A stretch of 43,051 nt of DNA from CAYFFV01 sp964342695. Its GTDB lineage: Bacteria; Acidobacteriota; Vicinamibacteria; Vicinamibacterales; UBA8438. The DNA lies in assembly GCA_964342695.1 (NCBI GenBank), contig CAYFFV010000019.1, positions 1 to 43,051 on the forward strand. Direction: 5' to 3'. The notes beneath the pieces are model-generated. The model ran no database searches and was not told the DNA's origin. It was given only the letters and a program-made list of their open reading frames with translations. Both the position numbers and the translations under genes were made by a program. Shown here in pieces: positions 22,032 to 29,023 of this stretch; within the stretch, counting starts at the first letter, position 1, and the number at the start of each line of letters is the position of its first letter.

Positions 22032-22880
22032 ATGGCAACAATTACTACAAGAAGTGGCAAAGGTTCTGCTCTAACTCACACGGAGTTGGATGCTAATTTC
22101 ACCAATCTCAATTCCGACAAAATGGAGGGCATATCATCGTCTACTGATAATGCCATCGTGCGTTGGTCGGGAACCGGCGGTAGTACCTTACAGAACACAT
22201 CGACCACGACCATCGATGACAATGGTGATATGACCGTTGGTGGAACAACACCAAAAATCACAATCGGTGACGGAGGAGAAGAGGATTCTATGCTCGTATT
22301 CGACGGCGCGAGTGTGGACTATAGGGTTGGCCTCGATGACGGAACTGATAAATTGGAAATTGGCGTTGGATCAGCGCATGGTACGACGACCGCACTCACT
22401 GTAGATAGCTCTCAGAATGTTACCTTCGGGTCTAAACTCATCATGCCCGATGTCACGTCCGGTAAGGTCTTAGTTGGTGACGGAACATCGTATGAGGAAG
22501 TGGCTGTATCCGGAGACATTGGCTTAGCATCCAACGGAGCGACGACAATTCAAAGCAGTGCTGTAGAAACGGCAATGGTGAACGCCAATGTGATCACAGG
22601 CCAGACGGAAGAAACGTCCGTTGCTGATAATGATTTAGTTCTAATTTACGATACCAGCGCAACAGCATTTCGAAAGATGCAAAAAAGTAATTTTGTTTCG
22701 GTCACCGCTGACGTTAATTTAACGACTATAGGTGCAGAGTTTTCAAATTACGACACCATTAACAGTAACGTGACTACCACCGTTGCGTCGGGTCAAAATG
22801 GATTTTTATGTGGCGATATCACAGTAGCGTCTGGCAATACGTGGACTATTGCCAGTGGATCATCAATCAAAATTATCTGA
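22032..22880 (+). CDS. tail fibre / appendage protein (282 residues)
   Basis: The N-terminus has the marine-phage fibre signature GSALTHTELDANFTNLNSDK, which typically precedes long repetitive fibres. The remainder is Thr/Ser/Gly/Asp-rich and beta-like, with GKVLVGDGTSYEEVAVSGDIGLASNGATTIQ and a helical VETAMVNANVITG break. It is probably a trimeric host-contact appendage. No enzymatic domain is seen. Confidence 0.65.
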   Translation: MATITTRSGKGSALTHTELDANFTNLNSDKMEGISSSTDNAIVRWSGTGGSTLQNTSTTTIDDNGDMTVGGTTPKITIGDGGEEDSMLVFDGASVDYRVGLDDGTDKLEIGVGSAHGTTTALTVDSSQNVTFGSKLIMPDVTSGKVLVGDGTSYEEVAVSGDIGLASNGATTIQSSAVETAMVNANVITGQTEETSVADNDLVLIYDTSATAFRKMQKSNFVSVTADVNLTTIGAEFSNYDTINSNVTTTVASGQNGFLCGDITVASGNTWTIASGSSIKII

Positions 22881-22893
22881 CTAGGAATATTTT

Positions 22894-23670
22894 ATGAGTA
22901 CAATCAAAGTAAACAACATAGACACCCAGTCGGGTAGCACCATTACGATACCGACCGGGAAGGTCTTAACCATAACTGATAATGGCGGTATTACTATTGC
23001 TGGAACCGCAGTGGCATCGACAGCCGCCGAACTAAATATTTTGGACGGAAAATCGTTTGTCGATGAAGATACCATGTCGTCAAACAGTGCAACAGCTATT
23101 GCGTCGCAACAATCCATTAAAGCGTACATTGATAACTTATATCAATATGGAACGATGTATGTGGACGCTGGAGCGATGGCGACAACCAGTACCGCTGGAG
23201 CAGAAAGTGGAAGCAACGAATACGCTACTAACGACGTCAACTGGGATTATTTCGCCTTTGATACAGGCGGAACAGAGGAGCAAGTTCAATTCAAAGTTGT
23301 GATGCCAGAAAATTGGGATCGAAGCACTGTGAAAGCAAAATTTTATTGGTCGTCTGCAAGCGGTTCATCCGCCGGAGATACGGTTGAATGGGCGATTAAA
23401 GGAACAGCTCTTGCTAATGATGATGCTATTGATGCGAGTTGGGGAACCGAGCAAGTTATCTCCGACACTGTTCTTGCTGGAACGAATGGAGATCTGCATA
23501 TCACTTCAGCAACACCGGCAATTACCATTGCTGGATCACCGACGTTGCACGATCTTGTGACATTTGAAGTGAACCGCAATACTGCCGGTACGGATAATAT
23601 GGCAGAGGATGCTTGGTTATTCGGAGTTTTAATTCAAATCAAAATGACTAACACTGTATCGGCTTGGTAG
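22894..23670 (+). CDS. tail fibre / appendage protein (258 residues)
   Basis: MSTIKVNNIDTQSGSTITIPTGKVLTITDNGG is a typical phage fibre N-terminus, followed by AAELNILDG and SQQSIKAYIDN, also common in fibres. The C-terminal 160 residues are a distinct beta-rich domain (FKVVMPENWDRSTVKAKFYWSS...) resembling appended receptor-binding modules. It forms one run with the next three paralogous genes. Confidence 0.7.
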   Translation: MSTIKVNNIDTQSGSTITIPTGKVLTITDNGGITIAGTAVASTAAELNILDGKSFVDEDTMSSNSATAIASQQSIKAYIDNLYQYGTMYVDAGAMATTSTAGAESGSNEYATNDVNWDYFAFDTGGTEEQVQFKVVMPENWDRSTVKAKFYWSSASGSSAGDTVEWAIKGTALANDDAIDASWGTEQVISDTVLAGTNGDLHITSATPAITIAGSPTLHDLVTFEVNRNTAGTDNMAEDAWLFGVLIQIKMTNTVSAW

Positions 23671-23678
23671 GAGTGATT

Positions 23679-24257
23679 ATGAGTTTATTGTATTCAACTC
23701 TGGCGCATCGACGAAAGGCATACCGCAGTAGCAATAGTATAATTTTATTGGCGACACAGACAGCGTCTAGCGATGCGAGTCTGGCATTCACTTCTTATAT
23801 TGACTCAACCTACAATGAATATATTTTTGAATTTGAGAATCTTCACTCTACTAATGATGGCGCAAACTTAACTTTTCAGGCAGGTGGTTCCTATAACACC
23901 ACCATAACAAGCGGTGCTTTCAGATCTGAAAACTCAGAAAGCGGATCAAATAATTTTGGGTATGCCGCCGCAAATGCTCAAGCGCAAGGAACTGGCGAAC
24001 AAATATTGTTCCATGAACTTGACAATGACAATGACAGCAGTGTTTGTGGTGAGCTACATTTGTTCAATCCATCTAGCACTACTTTTGTAAAAAATTGGTA
24101 CTCCAGAGTGACTGGAAATAAGAACAGCACGACCAGCATGTCAGTATTTACCGGCGGTAATTTTAATACCACATCGGCTTTTACCCAAGTGCGTTTTACG
24201 ATTGCGTCCGGCAGTATTCAGTCGGGAACAATCAGAATGTATGGAGTAACACAATAA
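23679..24257 (+). CDS. tail appendage paralogue 1 of 3
   Basis: A 192-residue protein; GGAG five bases before ATG 23679 decides the start. It shares with the next two genes the order SxxxTxxIDSTYxxYxF, an FxFQ strand, YNxTxTSxxFRxxxxE, NDxxxxGEL, NPSxTTFVK, (G)GxFNTTxAxxxxxFxxxSG and a terminal YG. Such domains occur as fibre or baseplate adhesins of marine phages. Tandem copies could build a hetero-oligomeric receptor-binding tip. Confidence 0.65.
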   Translation: MSLLYSTLAHRRKAYRSSNSIILLATQTASSDASLAFTSYIDSTYNEYIFEFENLHSTNDGANLTFQAGGSYNTTITSGAFRSENSESGSNNFGYAAANAQAQGTGEQILFHELDNDNDSSVCGELHLFNPSSTTFVKNWYSRVTGNKNSTTSMSVFTGGNFNTTSAFTQVRFTIASGSIQSGTIRMYGVTQ

Positions 24258-24790
24258 TGTCACTGACCTTAATTCAATCTCAAACCGCTTCTACAGATAC
24301 AACTGTATCTTTTACAACTAAAATTGACAGCACGTATAAAACCTATTTATTCAAATGCGTCAAGATACATCCCAGTGCGGATGGGGAATCGTTTTCTTTT
24401 CAAGCGAATGTCAGCGGTGCGTCCGGGTACAATGAAACAATCACTTCATCGTATTTTCGAACCTACCATACAGAAGACGATAGTTCAGCCACCACTGAAG
24501 ATCAGGGGGCATTTGACCAAGCACAGGGAACAGCATTTCAACCAATATCACCTGGTATTTCTAATGATAATGATGCTTGCGGCGACGGAGAACTTTGGCT
24601 TTTTAATCCCAGTGGAACCACATTTATTAAGCACTTTTACGCCACCTTTGAACATCTTGGTAATGTCGCAATGAGAAATAGCTTTACCGAAGGGTATTTT
24701 AATGTCACGGGAGCGATAACAGAGATTCAATTCAAAATGTCATCAGGAACTTTTGACGGAGTGATAAGTTTATATGGGATGGGCGAATAA
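24257..24790 (+). CDS. tail appendage paralogue 2 of 3
   Basis: A 177-residue protein; the ATG overlaps the previous stop (TAATG). It shows IDSTYKTYLFKCVKIHPSADGESFSFQ, YNETITSSYFRTYHTED, NPSGTTFIKHF and IQFKMSSGTFDGVISLYG, clearly homologous to both neighbours along the whole length. No transmembrane or enzymatic feature is present. Confidence 0.65.
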   Translation: MSLTLIQSQTASTDTTVSFTTKIDSTYKTYLFKCVKIHPSADGESFSFQANVSGASGYNETITSSYFRTYHTEDDSSATTEDQGAFDQAQGTAFQPISPGISNDNDACGDGELWLFNPSGTTFIKHFYATFEHLGNVAMRNSFTEGYFNVTGAITEIQFKMSSGTFDGVISLYGMGE

Positions 24791-25326
24791 TGGGAATACC
24801 AACTTTTATAAATTCCGCAACAGCTAGTAACTCAGCTACGCTATCGTTTACCTCTGGATTGGACTCCACCTATTCTCAGTACATGTTTATATTTAATGAT
24901 ATTCACCCCGAAACAGATAGTGCTAATTTCAGTTTCCAATGCAGTACAGATGGTGGCTCGAACTATAACGTTACAACCACAAGCGACACTTTCAGAAATT
25001 ATCATTTTGAAAGCGATTCTGCTTTGGATTTAGCGTATGACAGCTCAACAGATCAGGAACAAGGAACTGGATTTCAATTATTAGCAGAGAACTTTGGATC
25101 GGATAATGATCAAAGTGGCGCAGGTGTTTTAAAACTTTACACACCATCCAACACAACTTTTGTTAAGAAATATATGGCGAGATGCTCTAGGGTGTCCAGC
25201 AATGACAATGCTTATGATTTTTATGTTGGGGGATATTTCAATACGACATCTGCAATTGACGCCATTCAATTCAAGATGTCATCCGGGAATTTTAATGGTT
25301 ACATTCAATTTTACGGAATTTCATAG
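24790..25326 (+). CDS. tail appendage paralogue 3 of 3
   Basis: A 178-residue protein with LDSTYSQYMFIFNDIHPETDSANFSFQ, YNVTTTSDTFRNYHFES, SNTTFVKKYMAR and IQFKMSSGNFNGYIQFYG. It is closer to copy 2 than to copy 1 in the IHP and IQFKMSSG segments, suggesting successive duplication. It precedes the tail-assembly chaperone gene by nine bases. Confidence 0.65.
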   Translation: MGIPTFINSATASNSATLSFTSGLDSTYSQYMFIFNDIHPETDSANFSFQCSTDGGSNYNVTTTSDTFRNYHFESDSALDLAYDSSTDQEQGTGFQLLAENFGSDNDQSGAGVLKLYTPSNTTFVKKYMARCSRVSSNDNAYDFYVGGYFNTTSAIDAIQFKMSSGNFNGYIQFYGIS

Positions 25327-25335
25327 GAGCAAAAG

Positions 25336-25632
25336 ATGGCAAGAACTAAAATGGTCGATGGCGTTCGGATACCTTTCACCGCTGAAGAAGAAGCCGCCAG
25401 AGATGCAGAAGAGGCTCAATGGGAAGCAGGAAAGTTTGACCGAGCAATGGCGAATTTAAGAGCTGACCGTAATAGCAGACTAGCAATTACAGACTTTTAT
25501 GGTCTTTCTGACGTACCCCCAATGTCAGCCGCCATGACGCAATACCGTCAGGATCTTCGAGACATCACGGCTAACTTAACCACTGTTGAGGATGTTAACA
25601 ATGTGGTGTGGCCGACAGAACCCTTGAGTTAG
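25336..25632 (+). CDS. tail fibre assembly chaperone-like protein
   Basis: A 98-residue protein with the family pattern RADRNSRLAITDFYGLSDVPPM...MTQYRQDLRDITANLTTVEDVNNVVWPTEPL, the usual C-terminus of phage tail assembly chaperones. The first 40 residues are charged and helical. AGGAG precedes the ATG. Position straight after the appendage genes supports folding or assembly of those proteins. Confidence 0.75.
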   Translation: MARTKMVDGVRIPFTAEEEAARDAEEAQWEAGKFDRAMANLRADRNSRLAITDFYGLSDVPPMSAAMTQYRQDLRDITANLTTVEDVNNVVWPTEPLS

Positions 25633-25657
25633 ATGGTTATGCATTAGATAAGATTCC

Positions 25658-26014
25658 ATGAAGTTAAACATTTTCATAACCGCGCTAGTCGCGGTTATTT
25701 TTATTGGTGGGCTTGCACATGCGTTTATGTTTCCAACCACTCTGACTTTGCCAACTATTTGCTTTTCCACTGTGGCTGAAAGCATTCAGCATCACAGGGA
25801 TCGTGGGGAGTATCCACTAATGAAAGCGTTATCGAACCCAACAGACATTCCTCGTGGCGGTGCAATTTTGTTCGTCAACCCCGATCCGGACAAACCGTCG
25901 TGGAGTTTCGTAAGTTACAAGATTCGAGAGTCGCAAGAAATGGCGTGTGTCTTAGCACATGGTTCGGAAATTGAAATTCAAGATTATTCAGGTAAGGACA
26001 AACTTGAGTTATGA
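25658..26014 (+). CDS. secreted protein of unknown function (118 residues)
   Basis: It has a clear signal peptide (MKLNIFITALVAVIFIGGLAHA, cleavage after AHA) and a mature part of about 95 residues with two Cys, which could form a periplasmic disulfide. No enzyme motif is seen. It starts the envelope/lysis cluster. A terminator-like hairpin lies inside the signal-peptide codons. Confidence 0.6.
   Translation: MKLNIFITALVAVIFIGGLAHAFMFPTTLTLPTICFSTVAESIQHHRDRGEYPLMKALSNPTDIPRGGAILFVNPDPDKPSWSFVSYKIRESQEMACVLAHGSEIEIQDYSGKDKLEL
25678..25702 (+). terminator. terminator-like hairpin inside a signal-peptide coding region
   Basis: AACCGCG (25678-25684), loop CTAGT, CGCGGTT (25690-25696), then ATTTTTA. 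Stem and T-run satisfy terminator criteria, yet the sequence lies 20-45 bases inside a likely gene. It may attenuate transcription from the appendage genes into the lysis cluster. Confidence 0.5.
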
Positions 26015-26220
26015 CAACACCAGCGATGAGCGAACTCGATTTAGGACGTCTATGTGAAAAGGTGGAGCAACTATCACGAGAAGTTCGCGAGAACAATAAC
26101 CGCATTGATTGCCTGGAACGGCAATTAGTGAAAACCAAAGGATTTGGCCTGGGACTTGGGATTGGGCTAATAGGCGTCTCGTCTGGTATCGCAAGCGCTA
26201 TCACCAAGCTGATGAATTAA
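26011..26220 (+). CDS. small coiled-coil plus membrane-anchor protein
   Basis: A 69-residue protein with a charged coiled coil (LGRLCEKVEQLSREVRENNNRIDCLERQL) and a C-terminal hydrophobic span (FGLGLGIGLIGVSSGIASAI). The layout, with a cytoplasmic coil and a Gly-rich membrane segment, occurs in phage holin-like or lysis-accessory proteins. It overlaps its neighbours by a few bases on each side. Confidence 0.55.
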   Translation: MTTPAMSELDLGRLCEKVEQLSREVRENNNRIDCLERQLVKTKGFGLGLGIGLIGVSSGIASAITKLMN

Positions 26221-26534
26221 TGCAAATTGATGGCAAGTTTATTGGTCTATTGATATTTCTTTTAACCCAAAGTGCTAGTGCTGTCTGGTTCATATCGAAC
26301 TTATCGGCAACTGTCGAACATCAAGGCCAAGTAATTGCTGAGTTGCAAGACAACGACGAGCTTGATGGGATCGATCTGTTAACTTTCAAATTAGATGATA
26401 TACGTGAGCGTTTTGATTCAGAAATTTCGTTACTTAGAGAAACTGATCAAGAAATCATGGGACAGCACGAGTCGATCTTTGCCTGGATGGCAACCAACGA
26501 CGATTCCTCAAGCGGTAACCCTTACAGTAACTAG
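26220..26534 (+). CDS. inner-membrane coiled-coil protein, i-spanin candidate
   Basis: A 104-residue protein starting MQIDGKFIGLLIFLLTQSASAVWF, with an N-terminal membrane anchor, followed by a long acidic coiled coil (LSATVEHQGQVIAELQDND... to about residue 90). This is the architecture of Rz-type inner spanins. ATG 26220 overlaps the upstream stop (TAATG). A lipoprotein lies 100 bases downstream, so a spanin role is plausible but not proven. Confidence 0.5.
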   Translation: MQIDGKFIGLLIFLLTQSASAVWFISNLSATVEHQGQVIAELQDNDELDGIDLLTFKLDDIRERFDSEISLLRETDQEIMGQHESIFAWMATNDDSSSGNPYSN

Positions 26535-26542
26535 GAGAAAAT

Positions 26543-26632
26543 ATGGACGGACTTAAAAAGTTGTGGGAAGAGGTGAGGAGTAAGCCTTGGATATGGGGAG
26601 CTTTAATTGTCATTCTTTTCATCGCTCTCTAA
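26543..26632 (+). CDS. 29-residue membrane peptide
   Basis: AGGAG five bases before ATG and a clean frame MDGLKKLWEEVRSKPWIWG... ending in a hydrophobic ALIVILFIAL. An amphipathic basic segment followed by one membrane span, in a lysis cluster, recalls pinholin- or antiholin-sized peptides. It is too short for family assignment, but the ribosome site is strong. Confidence 0.55.
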   Translation: MDGLKKLWEEVRSKPWIWGALIVILFIAL

Positions 26633-26633
26633 A

Positions 26634-27029
26634 TTGAAACAGATATGTTTTTGCCTCATTCTGATTCTGACTCTGACAGGATGCTCGATGAGCAAACTGA
26701 AGGGGACTCTGACATCAGCCGGTCTCAGCTCCGGGGCTGTTCTTGCCAGCTCTGTGTTGACCAACTCTGCGATTGCCCCGGCGATTGTGGGGGGAGTGGT
26801 GGCAGGGGGTGCGACTGCTTATGCGCTGAATGCGGAGCCAAGCGCTAAAGGCAAACCCATCGCTGTAACCGCTGATACGGTAGTTAATAAAGCGCCCGAT
26901 AATTTTTGGACACTGTTGGGTAAATTAACGAAAGTCGGAGGTTGGGCTTTAATTTTGATAGTCCTCGTACCCATGATTTTCTCATGGCTTCTGCCTGGGC
27001 CTATTCAATTCAAAGGTAAAAAGAAGTAG
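26634..27029 (+). CDS. lipoprotein with C-terminal membrane span, u-spanin candidate
   Basis: A 131-residue protein; TTG 26634 just after the upstream stop gives a compact lipoprotein signal (KQICFCLILILTLTGC, lipobox LTGC). The frame is open to TTG 26607. A second hydrophobic span lies near the C-terminus (GGWALILIVLVPMIFSWLL) with a basic tail. A lipobox at one end and a membrane span at the other is the defining layout of unimolecular spanins such as T1 gp11, which bridge outer and inner membranes. The Gly/Ala-rich middle differs from known ones, so the call is tentative. Confidence 0.5.
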   Translation: MKQICFCLILILTLTGCSMSKLKGTLTSAGLSSGAVLASSVLTNSAIAPAIVGGVVAGGATAYALNAEPSAKGKPIAVTADTVVNKAPDNFWTLLGKLTKVGGWALILIVLVPMIFSWLLPGPIQFKGKKK

Positions 27030-27458
27030 GTGGACAAGCCTATTGAGGTGAGCGACAACTCTCGCTTCGCTATGCCAGTGAGAAATTTAATCTCACTGGT
27101 CGTTGCAGTCGCGTTGGGTGTGTGGGGGTACTTTGGCATCGTTGAGAGGTTAAACAAAATTGAAACTCAAATGGTTTTGTTTGAGTCTGATCTGATCCAG
27201 AACACGGAGTTCCGCGTAAAATGGCCTCGCGGCGAGCTAGGGGCATTGCCCGACGATGCTGAACAGTACATGTTGATTGAACATTTGTCGGGTGAGTTCG
27301 ACAAGCTTCTGAATAACATTGAAACGGGCAAAGCACCCTTCGATCAACAGCAAGCACTCACCTTAGATTTTTATAAACAACGAATAGAAAGTCTTGAAAA
27401 TCATGTTGAGAAATTGAAGGACGATCTCGCGGAGTTAAAAGCAAGTAATGGTCATTAA
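27030..27458 (+). CDS. membrane-anchored coiled-coil protein (142 residues)
   Basis: GTG 27030 follows the previous stop directly. RFAMPVRNLISLVVAVALGVWGYFGIVERLNKIET is a membrane anchor, followed by NTEFRVKWPRGELGALPDDAEQYMLIEHLSGEFDKL and a C-terminal coiled coil (RIESLENHVEKLKDDLAELK). The RxKWPRGELGxLP segment recurs in a family of marine phage proteins of unknown role. It is probably envelope-associated at lysis or entry. Confidence 0.6.
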   Translation: MDKPIEVSDNSRFAMPVRNLISLVVAVALGVWGYFGIVERLNKIETQMVLFESDLIQNTEFRVKWPRGELGALPDDAEQYMLIEHLSGEFDKLLNNIETGKAPFDQQQALTLDFYKQRIESLENHVEKLKDDLAELKASNGH

Positions 27459-27702
27459 AACTATGTTTATCCTGATGCTCTATCTGAACGGTAACGTCAT
27501 TGAATTTATGGGGCATCACGAAGTGAATGGTGAGTGGGTGGAAATGGGTGTGCCAGGTTGTCTTGCAATGAAAAGAACACTGTCCCGTAACGGATGGAAA
27601 GACAGTAGTTCGGGCGATACCAGATATGCGTGTGAGAAGCACGATGTGATGGTCGAAGACAATTGGGAAGGCAGAGAAGTCGTCAGAAAGATTTTAAACT
27701 GA
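27448..27702 (+). CDS. small Cys-containing protein (84 residues)
   Basis: It overlaps the previous gene by 11 bp. A short hydrophobic N-terminus (TMFILMLYLNG) is followed by a region with two Cys (PGCLAMKRTL... RYACEKHD), reminiscent of small periplasmic phage proteins. No signal cleavage site is evident. The family is unknown. Confidence 0.55.
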   Translation: MVIKTMFILMLYLNGNVIEFMGHHEVNGEWVEMGVPGCLAMKRTLSRNGWKDSSSGDTRYACEKHDVMVEDNWEGREVVRKILN

Positions 27703-27703
27703 T

Positions 27704-28060
27704 ATGGATTTAACGTCACTTTCAATGGACACCAGTGATCAAATCACTTCCTATCTTATGCCTTGGCTTACAATTTTGCTTGGCCTGATCATTGCGTTAA
27801 TGCTGAAAGAGGTTGCAACTTCCATATCGAAAGGCTTGAAGTTCAAAATGTCAAAAGTCTTCGTGGCCGGAGATGTCGTTCTTCTTGAGGGCGATGAGGC
27901 CATCATTATCAAAGTCGGTTTGACGACGACCGTTTTTGAAAGCGTTCGTGACGAAGGCTTGATTTGGCGATATGTTCCCAATGAAAAAGTTCAATCCCTA
28001 AAATTAGAAAAGGTAATCAGGACAGATGTCCGAGAAATCAACGGTGAAATTGGAGTATAA
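27704..28060 (+). CDS. minimal MscS-like membrane protein
   Basis: A 118-residue protein with one membrane span (SYLMPWLTILLGLIIALMLKEVATSISKGL) followed by a beta domain, FVAGDVVLLEGDEAIIIKVGLTTTVFESVRDEGLIWRYVPNEKVQSL. The FxxGDxVxLxGxxAxIxxxGLxxTxF...VPN pattern is that of the pore-proximal beta domain of MscS mechanosensitive channels, which are normally more than twice as long. It may alter membrane permeability at lysis or modulate a host channel. Channel activity is inference. Confidence 0.55.
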   Translation: MDLTSLSMDTSDQITSYLMPWLTILLGLIIALMLKEVATSISKGLKFKMSKVFVAGDVVLLEGDEAIIIKVGLTTTVFESVRDEGLIWRYVPNEKVQSLKLEKVIRTDVREINGEIGV

Positions 28061-28069
28061 AAATTAATA

Positions 28070-29023
28070 ATGGCGACTTCAAATAGTTACAATTTTTCAC
28101 GAAATCGTGATGAGCTGATTAAAGACGCTTTCATCGAGGCAGGGATCCTCGATCCAAACGATTCTATGCCCAGCGCAGAAGGCCAGTTTGGCGCGGTTCA
28201 GCTCAACCGCATGATCAAGTGGTGGCAAGCCGATGGCAAACGATTATGGGCGGTACGCAAAGCATACCTCTTCCTGGAAAAAGACAAAAACACATATTCA
28301 CTGGGTGCGACGGGTGATCATTGGACAGAATCATTCGTATCGACACAAATTAAAACGGAAGCCAGTGCCAGTGCGACATCGATTGATGTTGATTCCAGCG
28401 CTGGCATGACTGCAAGTGATAATGTCTTAATCGAACTTGACGACGGGACACTTCACACCACCACGATTTCATCAGTCACTGACTCAGATACCATTGCAAT
28501 CGCCTCTGGTGTGGCCTCTGTTGCCGCTGTTGATAATTACGTCTACACCTACACCACAAAAGCACAGCGCCCCTTACAAATCAATTCGGCAGTGTTGCAC
28601 GACAAAAGCGCCGACATTGATACCAGAATGTTCAAGATTTCACGCGAACAATATTGGAATCTGGCGAACAAAACTACGGATTCCAAACCGACAGAATATT
28701 ATTTCGATCCACAACTAACGAACGCCAACATCTCGATCTTTGGTGAACCCGACAATGTCGAGGACTACATCATTGCTCTTTGTGATTTTCCCATTGATGA
28801 CATGGATTCGGCGTCCAATGACTTTTCGTTTCCACAGGAGTGGATTGAACCGTTGACGTACAACTTAGCCTATCGATTGGCGGTCGCCTATCGCGCACCG
28901 CAAGAGAAGATTGCTTTTTTGCGATCTTTGGCAAACGAAACCAAATTTGTTGCGGATTCTTGGGATGTTGAAAAGGCTCCAATTCAAATGAGACCAGACA
29001 CAGGATGGATCCATGCCAGCTAG
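28070..29023 (+). CDS. P22 gp4-like head completion / tail accessory protein
   Basis: A 317-residue protein. The N-terminal pattern RDELIKDAFIEAGILDPNDSMPSAEGQFGAVQLNRMIKWWQADGKRLWAVRKAYLFL matches the P22 gp4 tail-accessory group, which sits below the portal. It is about twice the length of P22 gp4 because of a Ser/Thr-rich beta insertion around residues 95-165. The C-terminal PQEWIEPLTYNLAYRLAVAY is also typical. It begins the tail block. Confidence 0.7.
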   Translation: MATSNSYNFSRNRDELIKDAFIEAGILDPNDSMPSAEGQFGAVQLNRMIKWWQADGKRLWAVRKAYLFLEKDKNTYSLGATGDHWTESFVSTQIKTEASASATSIDVDSSAGMTASDNVLIELDDGTLHTTTISSVTDSDTIAIASGVASVAAVDNYVYTYTTKAQRPLQINSAVLHDKSADIDTRMFKISREQYWNLANKTTDSKPTEYYFDPQLTNANISIFGEPDNVEDYIIALCDFPIDDMDSASNDFSFPQEWIEPLTYNLAYRLAVAYRAPQEKIAFLRSLANETKFVADSWDVEKAPIQMRPDTGWIHAS

